Assembly (NCBI RefSeq): GCF_029167645.1
Contig: NZ_CP119147.1
Coordinates: forward strand, 6,156,501 to 6,220,500
Direction of reading: 5' to 3'
DNA: 64,000 nucleotides
Source: Streptomyces sp. AM 2-1-1
GTDB taxonomy: Bacteria; Actinomycetota; Actinomycetes; Streptomycetales; Streptomycetaceae
Under the pieces are notes generated by a model, which was not told the origin of the DNA, did not search any database, and worked only from the letters and a program-made list of their open reading frames with translations. Shown here one piece after another: positions 44,501-53,397 of the stretch; the stretch's first letter is position 1, and every line of letters starts with the position of its first letter. A program made the position numbers and the translations under genes.

Positions 44501-45898
44501 ATGACCACCCCCCTGCTGCTGCTCATCGCGGCATTCCTTCTCATCCTGGCCAACGGGTTCTTCGTGGCGGCCGAGTTCGGCCTCGTCACCGTCGAGCGAC
44601 CCGAGGCCGAACGCGCGGCCGACGAAGGCGACCGGCGCGCGCGCACCGTCGTCGAGGCGCTGCGCGAACTCTCCTTCCAGCTCTCCGGCACCCAGCTCGG
44701 CATCACCATCACCTCGCTGGTCGTCGGCATGCTCGCCGAACCCGCGCTCGCCCAGCTCTTCACCGGACCGCTCACCGCCACGGGCCTGCCCTCCGGGGCC
44801 GTGCCCACCGTCAGCGTGGTGATCGGCATGCTGCTCGCCTCCGCCGTGCAGATGGTCATCGGCGAGCTGGTGCCCAAGAACTGGGCCGTCTCCAAGCCCC
44901 TCCAGGTCGCCCGGTTCGTGGCGGGCCCCCAGCGCCGCTTCACCACCGCGCTCCGCCCGGTGATCACGGCGCTGAACACGCTCGCCAACCGGCTGGTCCG
45001 TCTGCTGGGCGTCGAGCCCACCGACGAACTCGCCTCCGCACGCACGCCCGGCGAGCTGGTTTCGCTGGCCCGGCACTCCGCGGAGGCCGGCACCCTGGAA
45101 CAGGACACCGCCGACCTCTTCGTACGGACCCTGTCGCTCGGCGGCCTCACCGCCCAGCACGTCATGACCCCCAGGGTCCGGGTCAGCGCCCTCCAGTCGT
45201 CCGCCACCGCCGCCGACGTCCTCAACCTGACCCGCGCCACCGGCCTCTCCCGCTTCCCGGTCTACCGGGAACGTATCGACGAGGTCGTCGGCATGGTCCA
45301 CCTCAAGGACGCCCTCGCGGTCCCGGCCGCCGACCGGCTGCGCACGCCGGCCGGCCGGATCGCCGTACCGCCGCTGCTGGTCCCCGAGTCGCTGCCCGTC
45401 GAACAACTGCTCCAGCGGCTCCGCAACGAGCAGCCGATAGCCGTCGTCGTCGACGAGTACGGCGGTACCGCCGGGGTCGTCACGCTGGAGGACATCATCG
45501 AGGAGCTCGTCGGCGAGGTCCGCGACGAGCACGACGGCGAAGGCGCCGACCGGCCCGAGCTGGTCCCCGTCACCGGCGAGGACGGCCGCCCCGCGTGGGA
45601 CGCCGACGGCAGCTGCCGTGTCCTGAGCCTGCGCCGGATAGGCCTCGACGTGCCCGACGGGCCGTACGAGACCGTCGCCGGACTCGTCGCCGACCTGCTC
45701 GGACGCATCCCGGCCCCCGGCGACCGCACCGAACTGCCCGGCTGGCGGCTCGCCGTCCGCCAAGTGGGCCACTACCGCGCCGAACAGGTCCGCTTCGTCC
45801 GCACGGCGGACGTGTCCGGACAGCCGGACGGTACGCACCTCCCGGACGACGCCCGCTCCGCGGCCCCCGGCCGGACCCTGCAGGAGGCCACCCGATGA
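44501..45898 (+). CDS. CNNM/CBS transporter-like protein (first of a tandem pair)
   Basis: 465 residues. DUF21/CNNM membrane domain with about four helices (residues 1-190; ANGFFVAAEFGLVTVERP), a CBS pair (about 200-330; VMTPRVRVSALQSS, VVDEYGGTAGVVTLEDI) and a CorC/HlyC C-terminal domain (from about 350). Related proteins are linked to magnesium export or tolerance. It overlaps the next gene, of the same family, by 4 bp. Possible -10 TAGTAT at 44465; the 281-bp gap before it has no other feature. Confidence 0.92.
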   Translation: MTTPLLLLIAAFLLILANGFFVAAEFGLVTVERPEAERAADEGDRRARTVVEALRELSFQLSGTQLGITITSLVVGMLAEPALAQLFTGPLTATGLPSGAVPTVSVVIGMLLASAVQMVIGELVPKNWAVSKPLQVARFVAGPQRRFTTALRPVITALNTLANRLVRLLGVEPTDELASARTPGELVSLARHSAEAGTLEQDTADLFVRTLSLGGLTAQHVMTPRVRVSALQSSATAADVLNLTRATGLSRFPVYRERIDEVVGMVHLKDALAVPAADRLRTPAGRIAVPPLLVPESLPVEQLLQRLRNEQPIAVVVDEYGGTAGVVTLEDIIEELVGEVRDEHDGEGADRPELVPVTGEDGRPAWDADGSCRVLSLRRIGLDVPDGPYETVAGLVADLLGRIPAPGDRTELPGWRLAVRQVGHYRAEQVRFVRTADVSGQPDGTHLPDDARSAAPGRTLQEATR

Positions 45899-47004
45899 GC
45901 CTGCTCCAACTGGTCTTCGCCGGACTGCTCGTCCTGGCGAACGGCTTCTTCGTCGGCGCCGAGTTCGCGCTCGTCTCGGTCCGCCGCAGCCAGGTCGAAC
46001 CGCTCGCCGCGAGCGGGTCGGCCCGCGCCCGCCAGGTGCTGTACGGCCTGGAGAACCTCCCGCAGATGATGGCCGCCGCACAGTTCGGCATCACCGTCTG
46101 CTCCCTCACCCTGGGCGCCGTCGCCGAGCCGACCGTCGCCCATCTCTTGGAACCCCTCTTCCACGCGGCACACGTGCCCGAGGGCCTCGTCCACCCCCTC
46201 GGCTACGCCCTCGCCCTCGTCTTCGTGGTCGTGCTCCACCTCGTCATCGGCGAGATGGTCCCCAAGAACCTCGCGATGGCCGCCCCGGAGAAGACCGCGC
46301 TCTGGCTCAGCCCCACCCTGGTGGGCTTCGCCCGCCTCTGCCGCCCGGTCACCGCGGCGCTCGGCGCCTGCGCCCGGCTGGTGCTGAAGCTCTTCCGGGT
46401 CGAGCCCAGGGACGAGGTCGAGGCCGTCTTCACCAGCGAACAGCTCAACCGCCTGGTGGAGGACTCCGGTCAGGCCGGACTGCTGGAGCCGGAGGCACAG
46501 GAACGTCTGGAAGACGCCCTGGAGCTCGGCAGCCGGCTCGTCACCGACGTGCTCCTGGACAACGCCTCGCTGGTGACGGTCGACCCGTCCGTCACCCCGC
46601 GCCGGATCGAGGAGCTCACCGTACGGACCGGCTTCTCGCGCTTCCCGGTCCGCGCCGAGCGCGGCGGCCCGTTCATGGGCTACCTGCACGTCAAGGACGT
46701 CCTCGACCTGGAGGACGGCGAGCGCGCCGTGCCCCAGCAGGTCTGGCGCCCGATGGCGACCGTACGGGCCGAGCTCCCGCTCGACGACGCCCTGACCGTG
46801 ATGCGACGGGCGGCGACCCATCTCGCCCAGGTCGCCGACGCGCAGGGCAAGGTCCTCGGACTCGTCGCCCTGGAGGACGTGCTGGAGACGCTGGTGGGCG
46901 AGGTCCGCGACCCCGCCCACCGGGTGTCCGTACCGCGCCGGACGGTCGACGTGCCCCCCGGGCACCTGCCGCACGAGCCGAAGGCCATGGCCGACATCGG
47001 CTGA
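45895..47004 (+). CDS. CNNM/CBS transporter-like protein (second of a tandem pair)
   Basis: 369 residues. Same architecture as its upstream neighbour up to the CBS pair (ANGFFVGAEFALVSVRR; VTDVLLDNASLVTVD; GLVALEDVLETLVGEVRD) but without the CorC/HlyC domain. The ATGA overlap with the first gene implies a 1:1 translated pair, consistent with a heterodimeric membrane protein. A terminator hairpin follows directly. Confidence 0.92.
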   Translation: MSLLQLVFAGLLVLANGFFVGAEFALVSVRRSQVEPLAASGSARARQVLYGLENLPQMMAAAQFGITVCSLTLGAVAEPTVAHLLEPLFHAAHVPEGLVHPLGYALALVFVVVLHLVIGEMVPKNLAMAAPEKTALWLSPTLVGFARLCRPVTAALGACARLVLKLFRVEPRDEVEAVFTSEQLNRLVEDSGQAGLLEPEAQERLEDALELGSRLVTDVLLDNASLVTVDPSVTPRRIEELTVRTGFSRFPVRAERGGPFMGYLHVKDVLDLEDGERAVPQQVWRPMATVRAELPLDDALTVMRRAATHLAQVADAQGKVLGLVALEDVLETLVGEVRDPAHRVSVPRRTVDVPPGHLPHEPKAMADIG

Positions 47005-47007
47005 CGG

Positions 47008-47050
47008 GGTACGCCGGACGGACCCGGGACCCGGGCCCGTCCGGCGTACC
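47008..47050. terminator. Bidirectional terminator between CNNM and AAA genes
   Basis: 14-bp stem (47008-47021 and 47037-47050) with an inner CCCGGG stem, in the 50-bp gap between convergent genes. Confidence 0.8.
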
Positions 47051-47054
47051 TGCC

Positions 47055-48962
47055 TCACGCGCCGGGTGCCTCCGTCGGGCCCCGTCCCACCGGTCCCCGG
47101 CCGGAGAGCACCTCGCCGTACGCCTGCATGAGGTCCGGCAGCCGCAGCGTCGCCAGATCGTCCCGCGTCGGGGTCGCGGCGTACCCGGAGAGCCTCAGGT
47201 CGCGGTAGGCGCAGCTCTTCTCGTACAGGGTGCGCAGGAAACGGCCGTTGCCCAGTTCGTCGATCCACCCCTGCTCGACGACGTGACCGCTGATGCTGCG
47301 GAGCTCGTCCAGCGCCTCCTCGTCCCAGCGGTCGCCGTCGGCGGCGGCCAGGACCCCGCCGATCGCGGTGAGTTCGAGCGGCCGGTAGCTCGGGAAGTCG
47401 ACCCGGCTGGTGAACCGCGAGGAGAGCCCCGGGTTGGCGGCCAGCAACCGGTCCATGCCCTCCGGATAGCCGGCGAGGATGACCACGAGATGGTCGCGGT
47501 TGTCCTCGGCCCGCTTCAACAGGACCTGGAGCGCCTCGTCGCCGTAGGCGTCGCCCTTGCTGTAACCGGAGTTGGCGAGGCTGTACGCCTCGTCCACGAA
47601 GAGCACCCCGCCCAGCGCCGAGTCGATCAGCTCGTTGGCCTTGACCGCGGTCTGACCGAGGAACTCGCCCACCAGGTCGGAGCGCTGGGCCTCCACCAGG
47701 TGGTCGCCCCCCAGCAGACCCAAGGCGTAGAAGACCCGGCCCAGGATGCGGGCCACCGTCGTCTTCCCCGTACCCGAGGGGCCGGAGAACACGAAGTGCC
47801 GCTTGGGCGGCTGGACGGGGAGCCCCTGCTCGGCCCGCAGCCGCGCCATGTTCAGCTGTGCGGAGAGCGCCTTCACCTGCCGCTTGACCGGATCCAGCCC
47901 GACCATCCGCTCCAGCTCGGCCAGCGCCTCGGCCAGCAGGGCCGGATCGCTCGGCCCGGCGGGCAGCACCGTACGCCCCGTGCGGCCGGGGCCGGCGCGT
48001 TTGACACGCGCACCCTCCGGGGCGGCCGTGGCCACGGGGGAGACCGGCCCGAGCTGCTCGCCGCCCAGCCAGGGATCGCGGCCGTCCCCCCGATCCGTCC
48101 CGAGCAGCGCGTCGCCCTCCGGCTGGGACTCGGCGCCGACCTCGTCCGTGCCGTAACCGCTCAGGGCGGCCGGGGCGAGTCCGGCCGGCTCGTCGAACGC
48201 GTCGTGATCGGTGATGGCCGCCAGCCGGGCCGAGGTGTCCATGAACGAGGGGTCCACCCGGTGCACCGCCCGGTACAGGGGCAGCGCCGCTGCGCTGCGC
48301 CCGGTCCCCTCGTGCGCCCGCGCCAGCCAGTACCGCAGCTCCTTGCGCTGCGGCTGCTCACTGCGACAGCGCATCAGGGCCGCGGAGAGCAAGGGCTCGG
48401 CCTGCCCGTACATCTCCAGCCGGACCCGGGCCATACCGCCGAAGAGACGCGCTTCGATCCCGAGCAGCGGATCGTCGACGAGCCGCTCGGTACAACGGAC
48501 CAACTGCTCCCAGTCCTTGGCGAGGTAGGCCCGGCACGCGTGCAGGAAGCGCACCTGGGCGTCCGTGTCGACCGGCCCGAGCCCGGCCAGCGCCCGGTCC
48601 AGCTCTGGCACGTGGCGACCGTCCAGCCAGTGCGAGGCGTGGGCCAGCAGCAGCTCGCGCGGAGTCTCCAGGACGGGCTGCACCCACCAGCCGAGCCAGT
48701 ACCAGGAGTTGAGCGTGCGTTTGTGCCGGGTGCGCTGTTCGCCGAAGCGGTCGCGGTACCGGTACATGTTCAGCAGGGCGGTGGTGGTGTCGATCCGCAG
48801 CGCGTGGAGGCCCAGCCAGCCGTCCGCCATGCCGGGATCGAGCCGTACCGCGGCCCGGAATTCCTCCTCGGCATGGGGGTACGCGCCCATGGTGTAGGCG
48901 TCCACTCCCCGCAGCCAGGCCAGTTCGGCAGGGGCGTGCGCGCCCTGCGTGCCGATGTCCAT
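47055..48962 (-). CDS. TPR-AAA ATPase of the EccA/CbxX-CfqX type
   Basis: 635 residues. The N-terminal 250 residues are tetratricopeptide-like helices (AEEEFRAAVRLDPGMADGWL; YRAVHRVDPSFMDTSARLA). A Pro/Gly linker follows, then a CbxX/CfqX-class AAA domain with Walker A GPSGTGKT at 394-401, Walker B GGVLFVDEAYSL and an arginine region SSRFTSRVDF. EccA of type VII secretion has this layout, but no ESX genes lie nearby, so a chaperone-like role is only inferred. ATG 48962 has GGGGACC upstream; the longer 49034 start adds unconserved residues. Confidence 0.88.
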   Translation of the reverse strand: MDIGTQGAHAPAELAWLRGVDAYTMGAYPHAEEEFRAAVRLDPGMADGWLGLHALRIDTTTALLNMYRYRDRFGEQRTRHKRTLNSWYWLGWWVQPVLETPRELLLAHASHWLDGRHVPELDRALAGLGPVDTDAQVRFLHACRAYLAKDWEQLVRCTERLVDDPLLGIEARLFGGMARVRLEMYGQAEPLLSAALMRCRSEQPQRKELRYWLARAHEGTGRSAAALPLYRAVHRVDPSFMDTSARLAAITDHDAFDEPAGLAPAALSGYGTDEVGAESQPEGDALLGTDRGDGRDPWLGGEQLGPVSPVATAAPEGARVKRAGPGRTGRTVLPAGPSDPALLAEALAELERMVGLDPVKRQVKALSAQLNMARLRAEQGLPVQPPKRHFVFSGPSGTGKTTVARILGRVFYALGLLGGDHLVEAQRSDLVGEFLGQTAVKANELIDSALGGVLFVDEAYSLANSGYSKGDAYGDEALQVLLKRAEDNRDHLVVILAGYPEGMDRLLAANPGLSSRFTSRVDFPSYRPLELTAIGGVLAAADGDRWDEEALDELRSISGHVVEQGWIDELGNGRFLRTLYEKSCAYRDLRLSGYAATPTRDDLATLRLPDLMQAYGEVLSGRGPVGRGPTEAPGA

Positions 48963-49164
48963 CAGGTCCCCCACACGACTGTGCCCCAGGATGTCCCGCC
49001 CGCACAGCATGCCCACGAAGGCGTTCCGAATCACCGTTTCGCGGAAGGGAATTGACCGAGTCGTCGGAGATCGTACCCAGCGCGGAAGGACACGGGAACG
49101 GTGCCGTTCGTGACGGACGGTGAAGGAAGGGGTCCGTGTGGTGCGCGTGCGGGGGAGCGGTGGA

Positions 49165-49236
49165 CAGAACGAAGCCCCCGATCACGGGGGAACAACCGGG
49201 GGCTTCGTGTCCTGGGAGGGCTCCGAAAAGCCTCAC
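49165..49236 (-). ncRNA. Candidate small RNA or terminator-derived transcript
   Basis: On the minus strand a promoter-like TTGACC (49267-49272), 18-bp spacer and TACGTT (49243-49248) is followed after about 65 bases by an 11-bp hairpin with arms CGAAGCCCCCG and CGGGGGCTTCG (49170-49207). A short RNA from about 49236 to 49165 is therefore possible. Alternatively the hairpin is the kinase terminator and the promoter drives the AAA gene. It lies in the 347-bp gap 48963-49309, which holds no other feature. Confidence 0.35.
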
Positions 49237-49309
49237 ATTGAGAACGTAAGACCTGTAAGCCCCGCCGGTCAAGCCGAGTTGGAACATGCGCCTGGCGATT
49301 TCCAGTGCC

Positions 49310-49939
49310 TCAACCGGATGACCTGCCGCCTTCACCCTCCGTGAGATTCCGGGGCGCGGCCGCAGCCACCCGGGGCCCGTCCAGCCACTCGTATCCCTCG
49401 GACACCTGGCGTACCAGCGCATCCGCGTACGGCCGGGAGGGGTCTTCGGCGAAGTGCCGTTCCTCCGCGACCGTCCAGCCGTCCCAGAAACCGCGCAGTG
49501 CCGCCCCGTCCCGCCGCCGGCCGCGCTCCCAGGACGTGTCGCGGTCCATCTCCATCCACCACAACGCGGCCAGCCGGGACCGCAGGAGACGGCGTCCGGC
49601 CCCCACCCCCTCGATCAGCACCACCGGAGCGGGCGCCAGGGTACGGGGCGGCCCGAACCGCCGGGCGGTCCAGTCGTAGGGGGCGTACCGCGCCGGCTCC
49701 CCGCGCGAGAGCGGCCGCAGCACCTGCTCGCGCAGCCGGTCCGTCCACGCGAACAACTCCGCGTGGGTGGCCAGATCGTCCAGCCGGAGCAGAGGAGCGC
49801 CGCCCAGAGCCTCGGCGAGCCGGGTCGCCAGGGTGCTCTTCCCCGAACCCGCGTGCCCGTCGATCGCCACGAGCCGTACCGGACCGCAGGACGGCGGGAG
49901 GGAGAGGAGGCCGCGGGCACGCCCGGCCAGGTCGTTCAT
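49310..49939 (-). CDS. P-loop kinase, uridine-kinase-like
   Basis: 209 residues. Walker A GHAGSGKST near residue 29 and a candidate Walker-B-like VVLIEGVGAG near residue 105 on a uridine/cytidine-kinase-type fold (LLRLDDLATHAELFAW; APYDWTARRFG). It probably phosphorylates a nucleoside or a similar small substrate; the acceptor is uncertain. ATG 49939 sits behind a run of G. Divergent from the C39 peptidase gene. A hairpin lies about 100 bp beyond the stop. Confidence 0.75.
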   Translation of the reverse strand: MNDLAGRARGLLSLPPSCGPVRLVAIDGHAGSGKSTLATRLAEALGGAPLLRLDDLATHAELFAWTDRLREQVLRPLSRGEPARYAPYDWTARRFGPPRTLAPAPVVLIEGVGAGRRLLRSRLAALWWMEMDRDTSWERGRRRDGAALRGFWDGWTVAEERHFAEDPSRPYADALVRQVSEGYEWLDGPRVAAAAPRNLTEGEGGRSSG

Positions 49940-50179
49940 CCCCCCAGGGTACGGGGCCCGGGAGAGACCGGTCCGGGTCGGGGCCGGACCCCACCCGGCC
50001 CCACGGAAGCCGCCGCAGGTCACGCCAGTGGTCCAGTCCCATGTTGCTCCGTCCGCGCGGGGCGAATCACTGGCCCGGCGGGGGCGGGACCCGCGATAGT
50101 TGGCGCACTGATCGCCGTCGTACCCGCGCCCCGCACCCGCTGCGCACCCTCGCCCGCCCCCGACCCGGGAGTTCCGACC

Positions 50180-51559
50180 ATGACCGGACCGACCAACCGC
50201 AGGACCGTCCTCGCCGCCCTCGCGGCCGTCGCCGCCACTTCCGCGGTGGCCTCCGCCGGACCCGCCTCCGCCGCCGCGGGCTCCGCCTCCCGCCCCGGTG
50301 CCCGTCCCACCAGGGCCCCGGAGAGCGCTGTGGACAACCACTTCTGGACCACGTACACCGACTGGCGCTCCGGCTCCGCCGCCGGCACCCGGGCCGTCGC
50401 CGGCCACAGGCCGGGCCTGGTGATCGGCGCCCCCGCCGGCACCACCGACCACACCGACCCGCACACCGGGACCACCGCCGCCTGGGAGTACGCCACCTGG
50501 ACCTCACCGGCGCACCGCAGCGCCGTACCGGCCACCGAGGTGATCGCCTCCTGGAACGCCGACACCCCCGACGGCACCTGGATCCAGATCGAACTCCTCG
50601 GCCGCTACTCCGACGGCACCGAGACCCCCTGGTACGTGATGGGCCGCTGGGCGGCGGGGGACACGGACATCCGCCGCACCTCGGTGGACGACCAGACGGA
50701 CGGCAAGAGCTCCGTCTGGACCGACACCTTCTCGGTCGACGACGCGGCGAGCGGCCTGCGCCTGACCCACTACCGGCTGCGCCTCACCCTCCACCGCACG
50801 CCCGGCACCCGCCTCACCCCGACGGTGTGGCGTGTCGGCGCCATGGCCTCGGACGTCCCGGACCGCTTCACCGTCCCGGCGAGCACCCCCGGCGCCGGCA
50901 GCGGCCACGAACTCGCGGTGCCCCGCTACTCCCAGAACCTCCACGCGGGGGAGTACCCCGAGTACGACAACGGCGGCGAGGCATGGTGCAGCCCCACCTC
51001 CTCGCAGATGATCATCGAGTACTGGGGCCGCAAGCCCACGGCGGAACAGCTCGCCTGGGTCAAGCCCGGCCTCGCCGACCCCCAGATCTGCCACGCGGCG
51101 CGCTACACCTTCGACTACCAGTACGACGGCTGCGGCAACTGGCCTTTCAACGCCGCCTACGCCGCCACCTACCGGGACATGTCCTCCGCCGTCACCCGGC
51201 TCGGCTCCCTCACCGACGTGGAGAACCTCGTCCGGGCCGGCATCCCGGTCATCACCTCGCAGTCCTTCCTCAAGGAGGAGCTGACGGGCGCCGGGTACGG
51301 CACCTCGGGCCACCTGATGACGGTGATCGGCTTCACCGAGGACGGCGACGTCGTCGCCAACGACCCGGCCTCCAAGGACAACGACGCGGTGCGCCGGGTC
51401 TACGCCCGCGCGGAGTGGGAGAACATCTGGCTCCGGACCAAGCGGTACGACGCGGCCGGCAAGGTCAGGAGCGGCACGGGCGGGGTCTGCTACCTCTACT
51501 GGCCGGCCGATCCGTCTGCCGCCCAGCGCCGCGTTCTGAAGTCCCTCGGACTGGCGTGA
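50180..51559 (+). CDS. Secreted C39-like cysteine peptidase
   Basis: 459 residues. Tat-like signal NRRTVLAALAAVAATSAVASA (given in part; residues 6-26) with cleavage near ASA. A beta-rich N-terminal half follows, then a papain-like C39 domain from about residue 235: nucleophile in GGEAWCSPTSSQMIIEYW, His in GTSGHLMTVIGF, and Asp/Asn in VVANDPASKDN. Its substrate is unknown. C39 relatives trim peptides or act on the cell surface. No ABC exporter or bacteriocin gene lies nearby, so it is not a leader peptidase of the usual kind. Confidence 0.85.
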   Translation: MTGPTNRRTVLAALAAVAATSAVASAGPASAAAGSASRPGARPTRAPESAVDNHFWTTYTDWRSGSAAGTRAVAGHRPGLVIGAPAGTTDHTDPHTGTTAAWEYATWTSPAHRSAVPATEVIASWNADTPDGTWIQIELLGRYSDGTETPWYVMGRWAAGDTDIRRTSVDDQTDGKSSVWTDTFSVDDAASGLRLTHYRLRLTLHRTPGTRLTPTVWRVGAMASDVPDRFTVPASTPGAGSGHELAVPRYSQNLHAGEYPEYDNGGEAWCSPTSSQMIIEYWGRKPTAEQLAWVKPGLADPQICHAARYTFDYQYDGCGNWPFNAAYAATYRDMSSAVTRLGSLTDVENLVRAGIPVITSQSFLKEELTGAGYGTSGHLMTVIGFTEDGDVVANDPASKDNDAVRRVYARAEWENIWLRTKRYDAAGKVRSGTGGVCYLYWPADPSAAQRRVLKSLGLA

Positions 51560-51574
51560 GCATGTGAGGTCCCG

Positions 51575-51665
51575 CGGCCGCTCCGACGGCGCGACGGCGG
51601 CGGTCGCGCCCGTCCCCCGTGAGTCGGCCGTAGGGGTCCACCGTCACCTTGGGCGAGCGGTGCCC
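51575..51665 (-). pseudogene. Possible tyrosine-integrase C-terminal fragment
   Basis: On the minus strand a 30-residue stretch GHRSPKVTVDPYGRLTGDGR followed by DRRRRAVGAA reads like the Tyr-containing end of phage-type integrases (LGHRSPKVTVDTYGHL). Nothing else of the enzyme is present. It lies in the 254-bp gap between the peptidase and the phosphatase, overlapping one arm of an imperfect inverted repeat (about 51633-51661 and 51696-51720). Confidence 0.35.
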
Positions 51666-51813
51666 GAACCCATCGGGTCACCCCGTGGAGCGGGCCACCG
51701 CTCGTCAAGGTGAGGGGTGGCCGCGAACGGTCGGGCCGGACCACGTCGTCGACGTGCGTCCCCCTCGGGAAGCCGCTGTCCGGGGCGGGTGTCCGACACC
51801 CGGTCCGGCCGCT

Positions 51814-53016
51814 TCACTCCGCCGAGGTGTCCGCACCGTTCCATTCGCAGAACAGGACGGTGGCGTCGTCGTCCAGCTGTCCCTGGTGGTACTCCATGAC
51901 GGCGTGCATGAGACGGCGCAGGGTCTCGTCGACCGGCAGGTTGTCGGCGTGGTGGCGGATGATGAAGTCGGTGAAGCGCTCCACACCGAACTCACGGCCG
52001 TCCGTGCCGCGGGCTTCGGTGATGCCGTCGGTGAACAGCAGCAGCCGGTCGCCGGGCTCCAACTGTTCGGTGCACTGCTTGATGGGCAGGTTGAACCCGC
52101 AGCCCATCGGTCCGGCAGGCGGACAGTGGAGCGTACTGGCCCAGCGGCCGCCGCGGATCAGCACCGGTGGCAGGTGACCGCGGTTGACCCAGCTGAACTT
52201 GCCGGTGTCCAGTTCCAGGTCGGCGAGGATACCGGTGGCGTAGCGGCTGTGCCCGAACTGCTCGACCAGGGTGTCCTCGATGGCTGCGCTGGCGTCGGGG
52301 ATGGTCGCCCCGGCGCGGCGGTGGCTGCGGCAGGTGGCCATCGCCAGGGCCGCGGTCAGGCCGGCGGAGGTGTCGTGGCCCATCGCGTCGAAGACCGCCA
52401 GGTGCAGGACGTCGTCGGCCACCGCGTACTCGTAGGCGTCCCCCGCCACCTGGTAGGCCGGTTCCATGAAGGCGCTGACCGTGACCCGCCGGTCGGAGAA
52501 GGTGCGCGGCGGCATCATGCTCCACTGCAGTTCCGCCGGTATCCCCATCGGCCGGGTGCGGATCAGCCGGGCGTGGGAGTCGCTGTTGGCCCGCTTGGAA
52601 ACCAGCAGCAGCCCCGCCACCGACGCCAGCGCCCGCATCACCTCGTCGTCGGGCCTGCCCCCGTCGCGGGGACCTGGCACGATCTGCAGGACCCCCAGGC
52701 GTTCGGCGCCGTCCCGCACCGGCACCCAGCACGCCCCGCCACGCGCGGACGCGACGACTTCGGCGATCTGGTAGGCACGGCCCGGCAGCGTTCCTTCGAT
52801 CCGGAACTCCTCGCCCTCCTCGCCTGCGCTCAGACCGATGCCGGTGACCTCGCGCAGCACCTCCTCCTGGAGATCCGCCACGAACAACCGGGCCCCTCCC
52901 GCACCGGCCTCCTTCGCCGCGGAGTCGAGCAAGCGGGGCAACCGCTCGAAGGGGGCCGTGTGACTGGCCTCCAGCAGCCCGGTCAGCGACCGCGCGACGT
53001 TCCACTCTTCCGACAT
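51814..53016 (-). CDS. GAF-SpoIIE PP2C-type serine phosphatase
   Basis: 400 residues. N-terminal GAF-like sensor (about 25-150; GARLFVADLQEEVLREVTGI) and C-terminal PP2C/SpoIIE phosphatase (from about 175; YQVAGDAYEYAV, VFDAMGHDTSAGL, WVNRGHLPPVLI, LFTDGITEARG and DDDATVLF). Metal Asp residues are present. Such enzymes dephosphorylate anti-anti-sigma factors or respond to stress. ATG 53016 is chosen behind GGGGACAAGAG; GTG 53043 is an in-frame alternative. No anti-sigma partner is adjacent. Confidence 0.9.
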   Translation of the reverse strand: MSEEWNVARSLTGLLEASHTAPFERLPRLLDSAAKEAGAGGARLFVADLQEEVLREVTGIGLSAGEEGEEFRIEGTLPGRAYQIAEVVASARGGACWVPVRDGAERLGVLQIVPGPRDGGRPDDEVMRALASVAGLLLVSKRANSDSHARLIRTRPMGIPAELQWSMMPPRTFSDRRVTVSAFMEPAYQVAGDAYEYAVADDVLHLAVFDAMGHDTSAGLTAALAMATCRSHRRAGATIPDASAAIEDTLVEQFGHSRYATGILADLELDTGKFSWVNRGHLPPVLIRGGRWASTLHCPPAGPMGCGFNLPIKQCTEQLEPGDRLLLFTDGITEARGTDGREFGVERFTDFIIRHHADNLPVDETLRRLMHAVMEYHQGQLDDDATVLFCEWNGADTSAE

Positions 53017-53280
53017 CTCTTGTCCCCACAGGTGCACGACCACAAGGGTCCGCGAATCGACGCATGTGCCGCGGAGATCACACGGGACTCAGTCCGAAGG
53101 AGCCGTACCGGTGCGACGGGCCCCCGGCGGGGGCCACCAGGGCAATGGTCTGCCCAGTCTCCCACTCTCCGGGCAGTGACCGCGGTCCCTCCTCGGGGAG
53201 CCGTGGACCCTCGCACCCCTGGTGACCTGCTCGCCCGCGTCGGCCCATGGCCACCCCGTCGTCACCCGTGTGGGGAACAC

Positions 53281-53320
53281 GACACCGCCCCCTGCCGGTC
53301 GTCCGGCAGGGGGCGGTGTC
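53281..53320. terminator. Terminator downstream of the GH6 cellulase
   Basis: Perfect 18-bp stem (53281-53298 and 53303-53320) with loop TCGT in the 381-bp gap 53017-53397. The remainder of the gap presumably carries the phosphatase promoter; no gene is seen in it. Confidence 0.85.
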
Positions 53321-53397
53321 ACAGGGAACCTCGGTCCGGATCCGTCACCGCGTCACGGTGGCGGGGGAGCGGGGGAGCGGGGGAGTGGGTGGCGGGA

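Noticed and set aside
47055-48962. Type VII secretion locus around the EccA-like ATPase
   Set aside because: No EccB-EccE, Esx or PE/PPE-like genes are adjacent, so only the ATPase family is supported.
50180-51559. C39 peptidase as part of a bacteriocin exporter
   Set aside because: There is no ABC transporter or precursor peptide gene nearby, and the protein has its own secretion signal.
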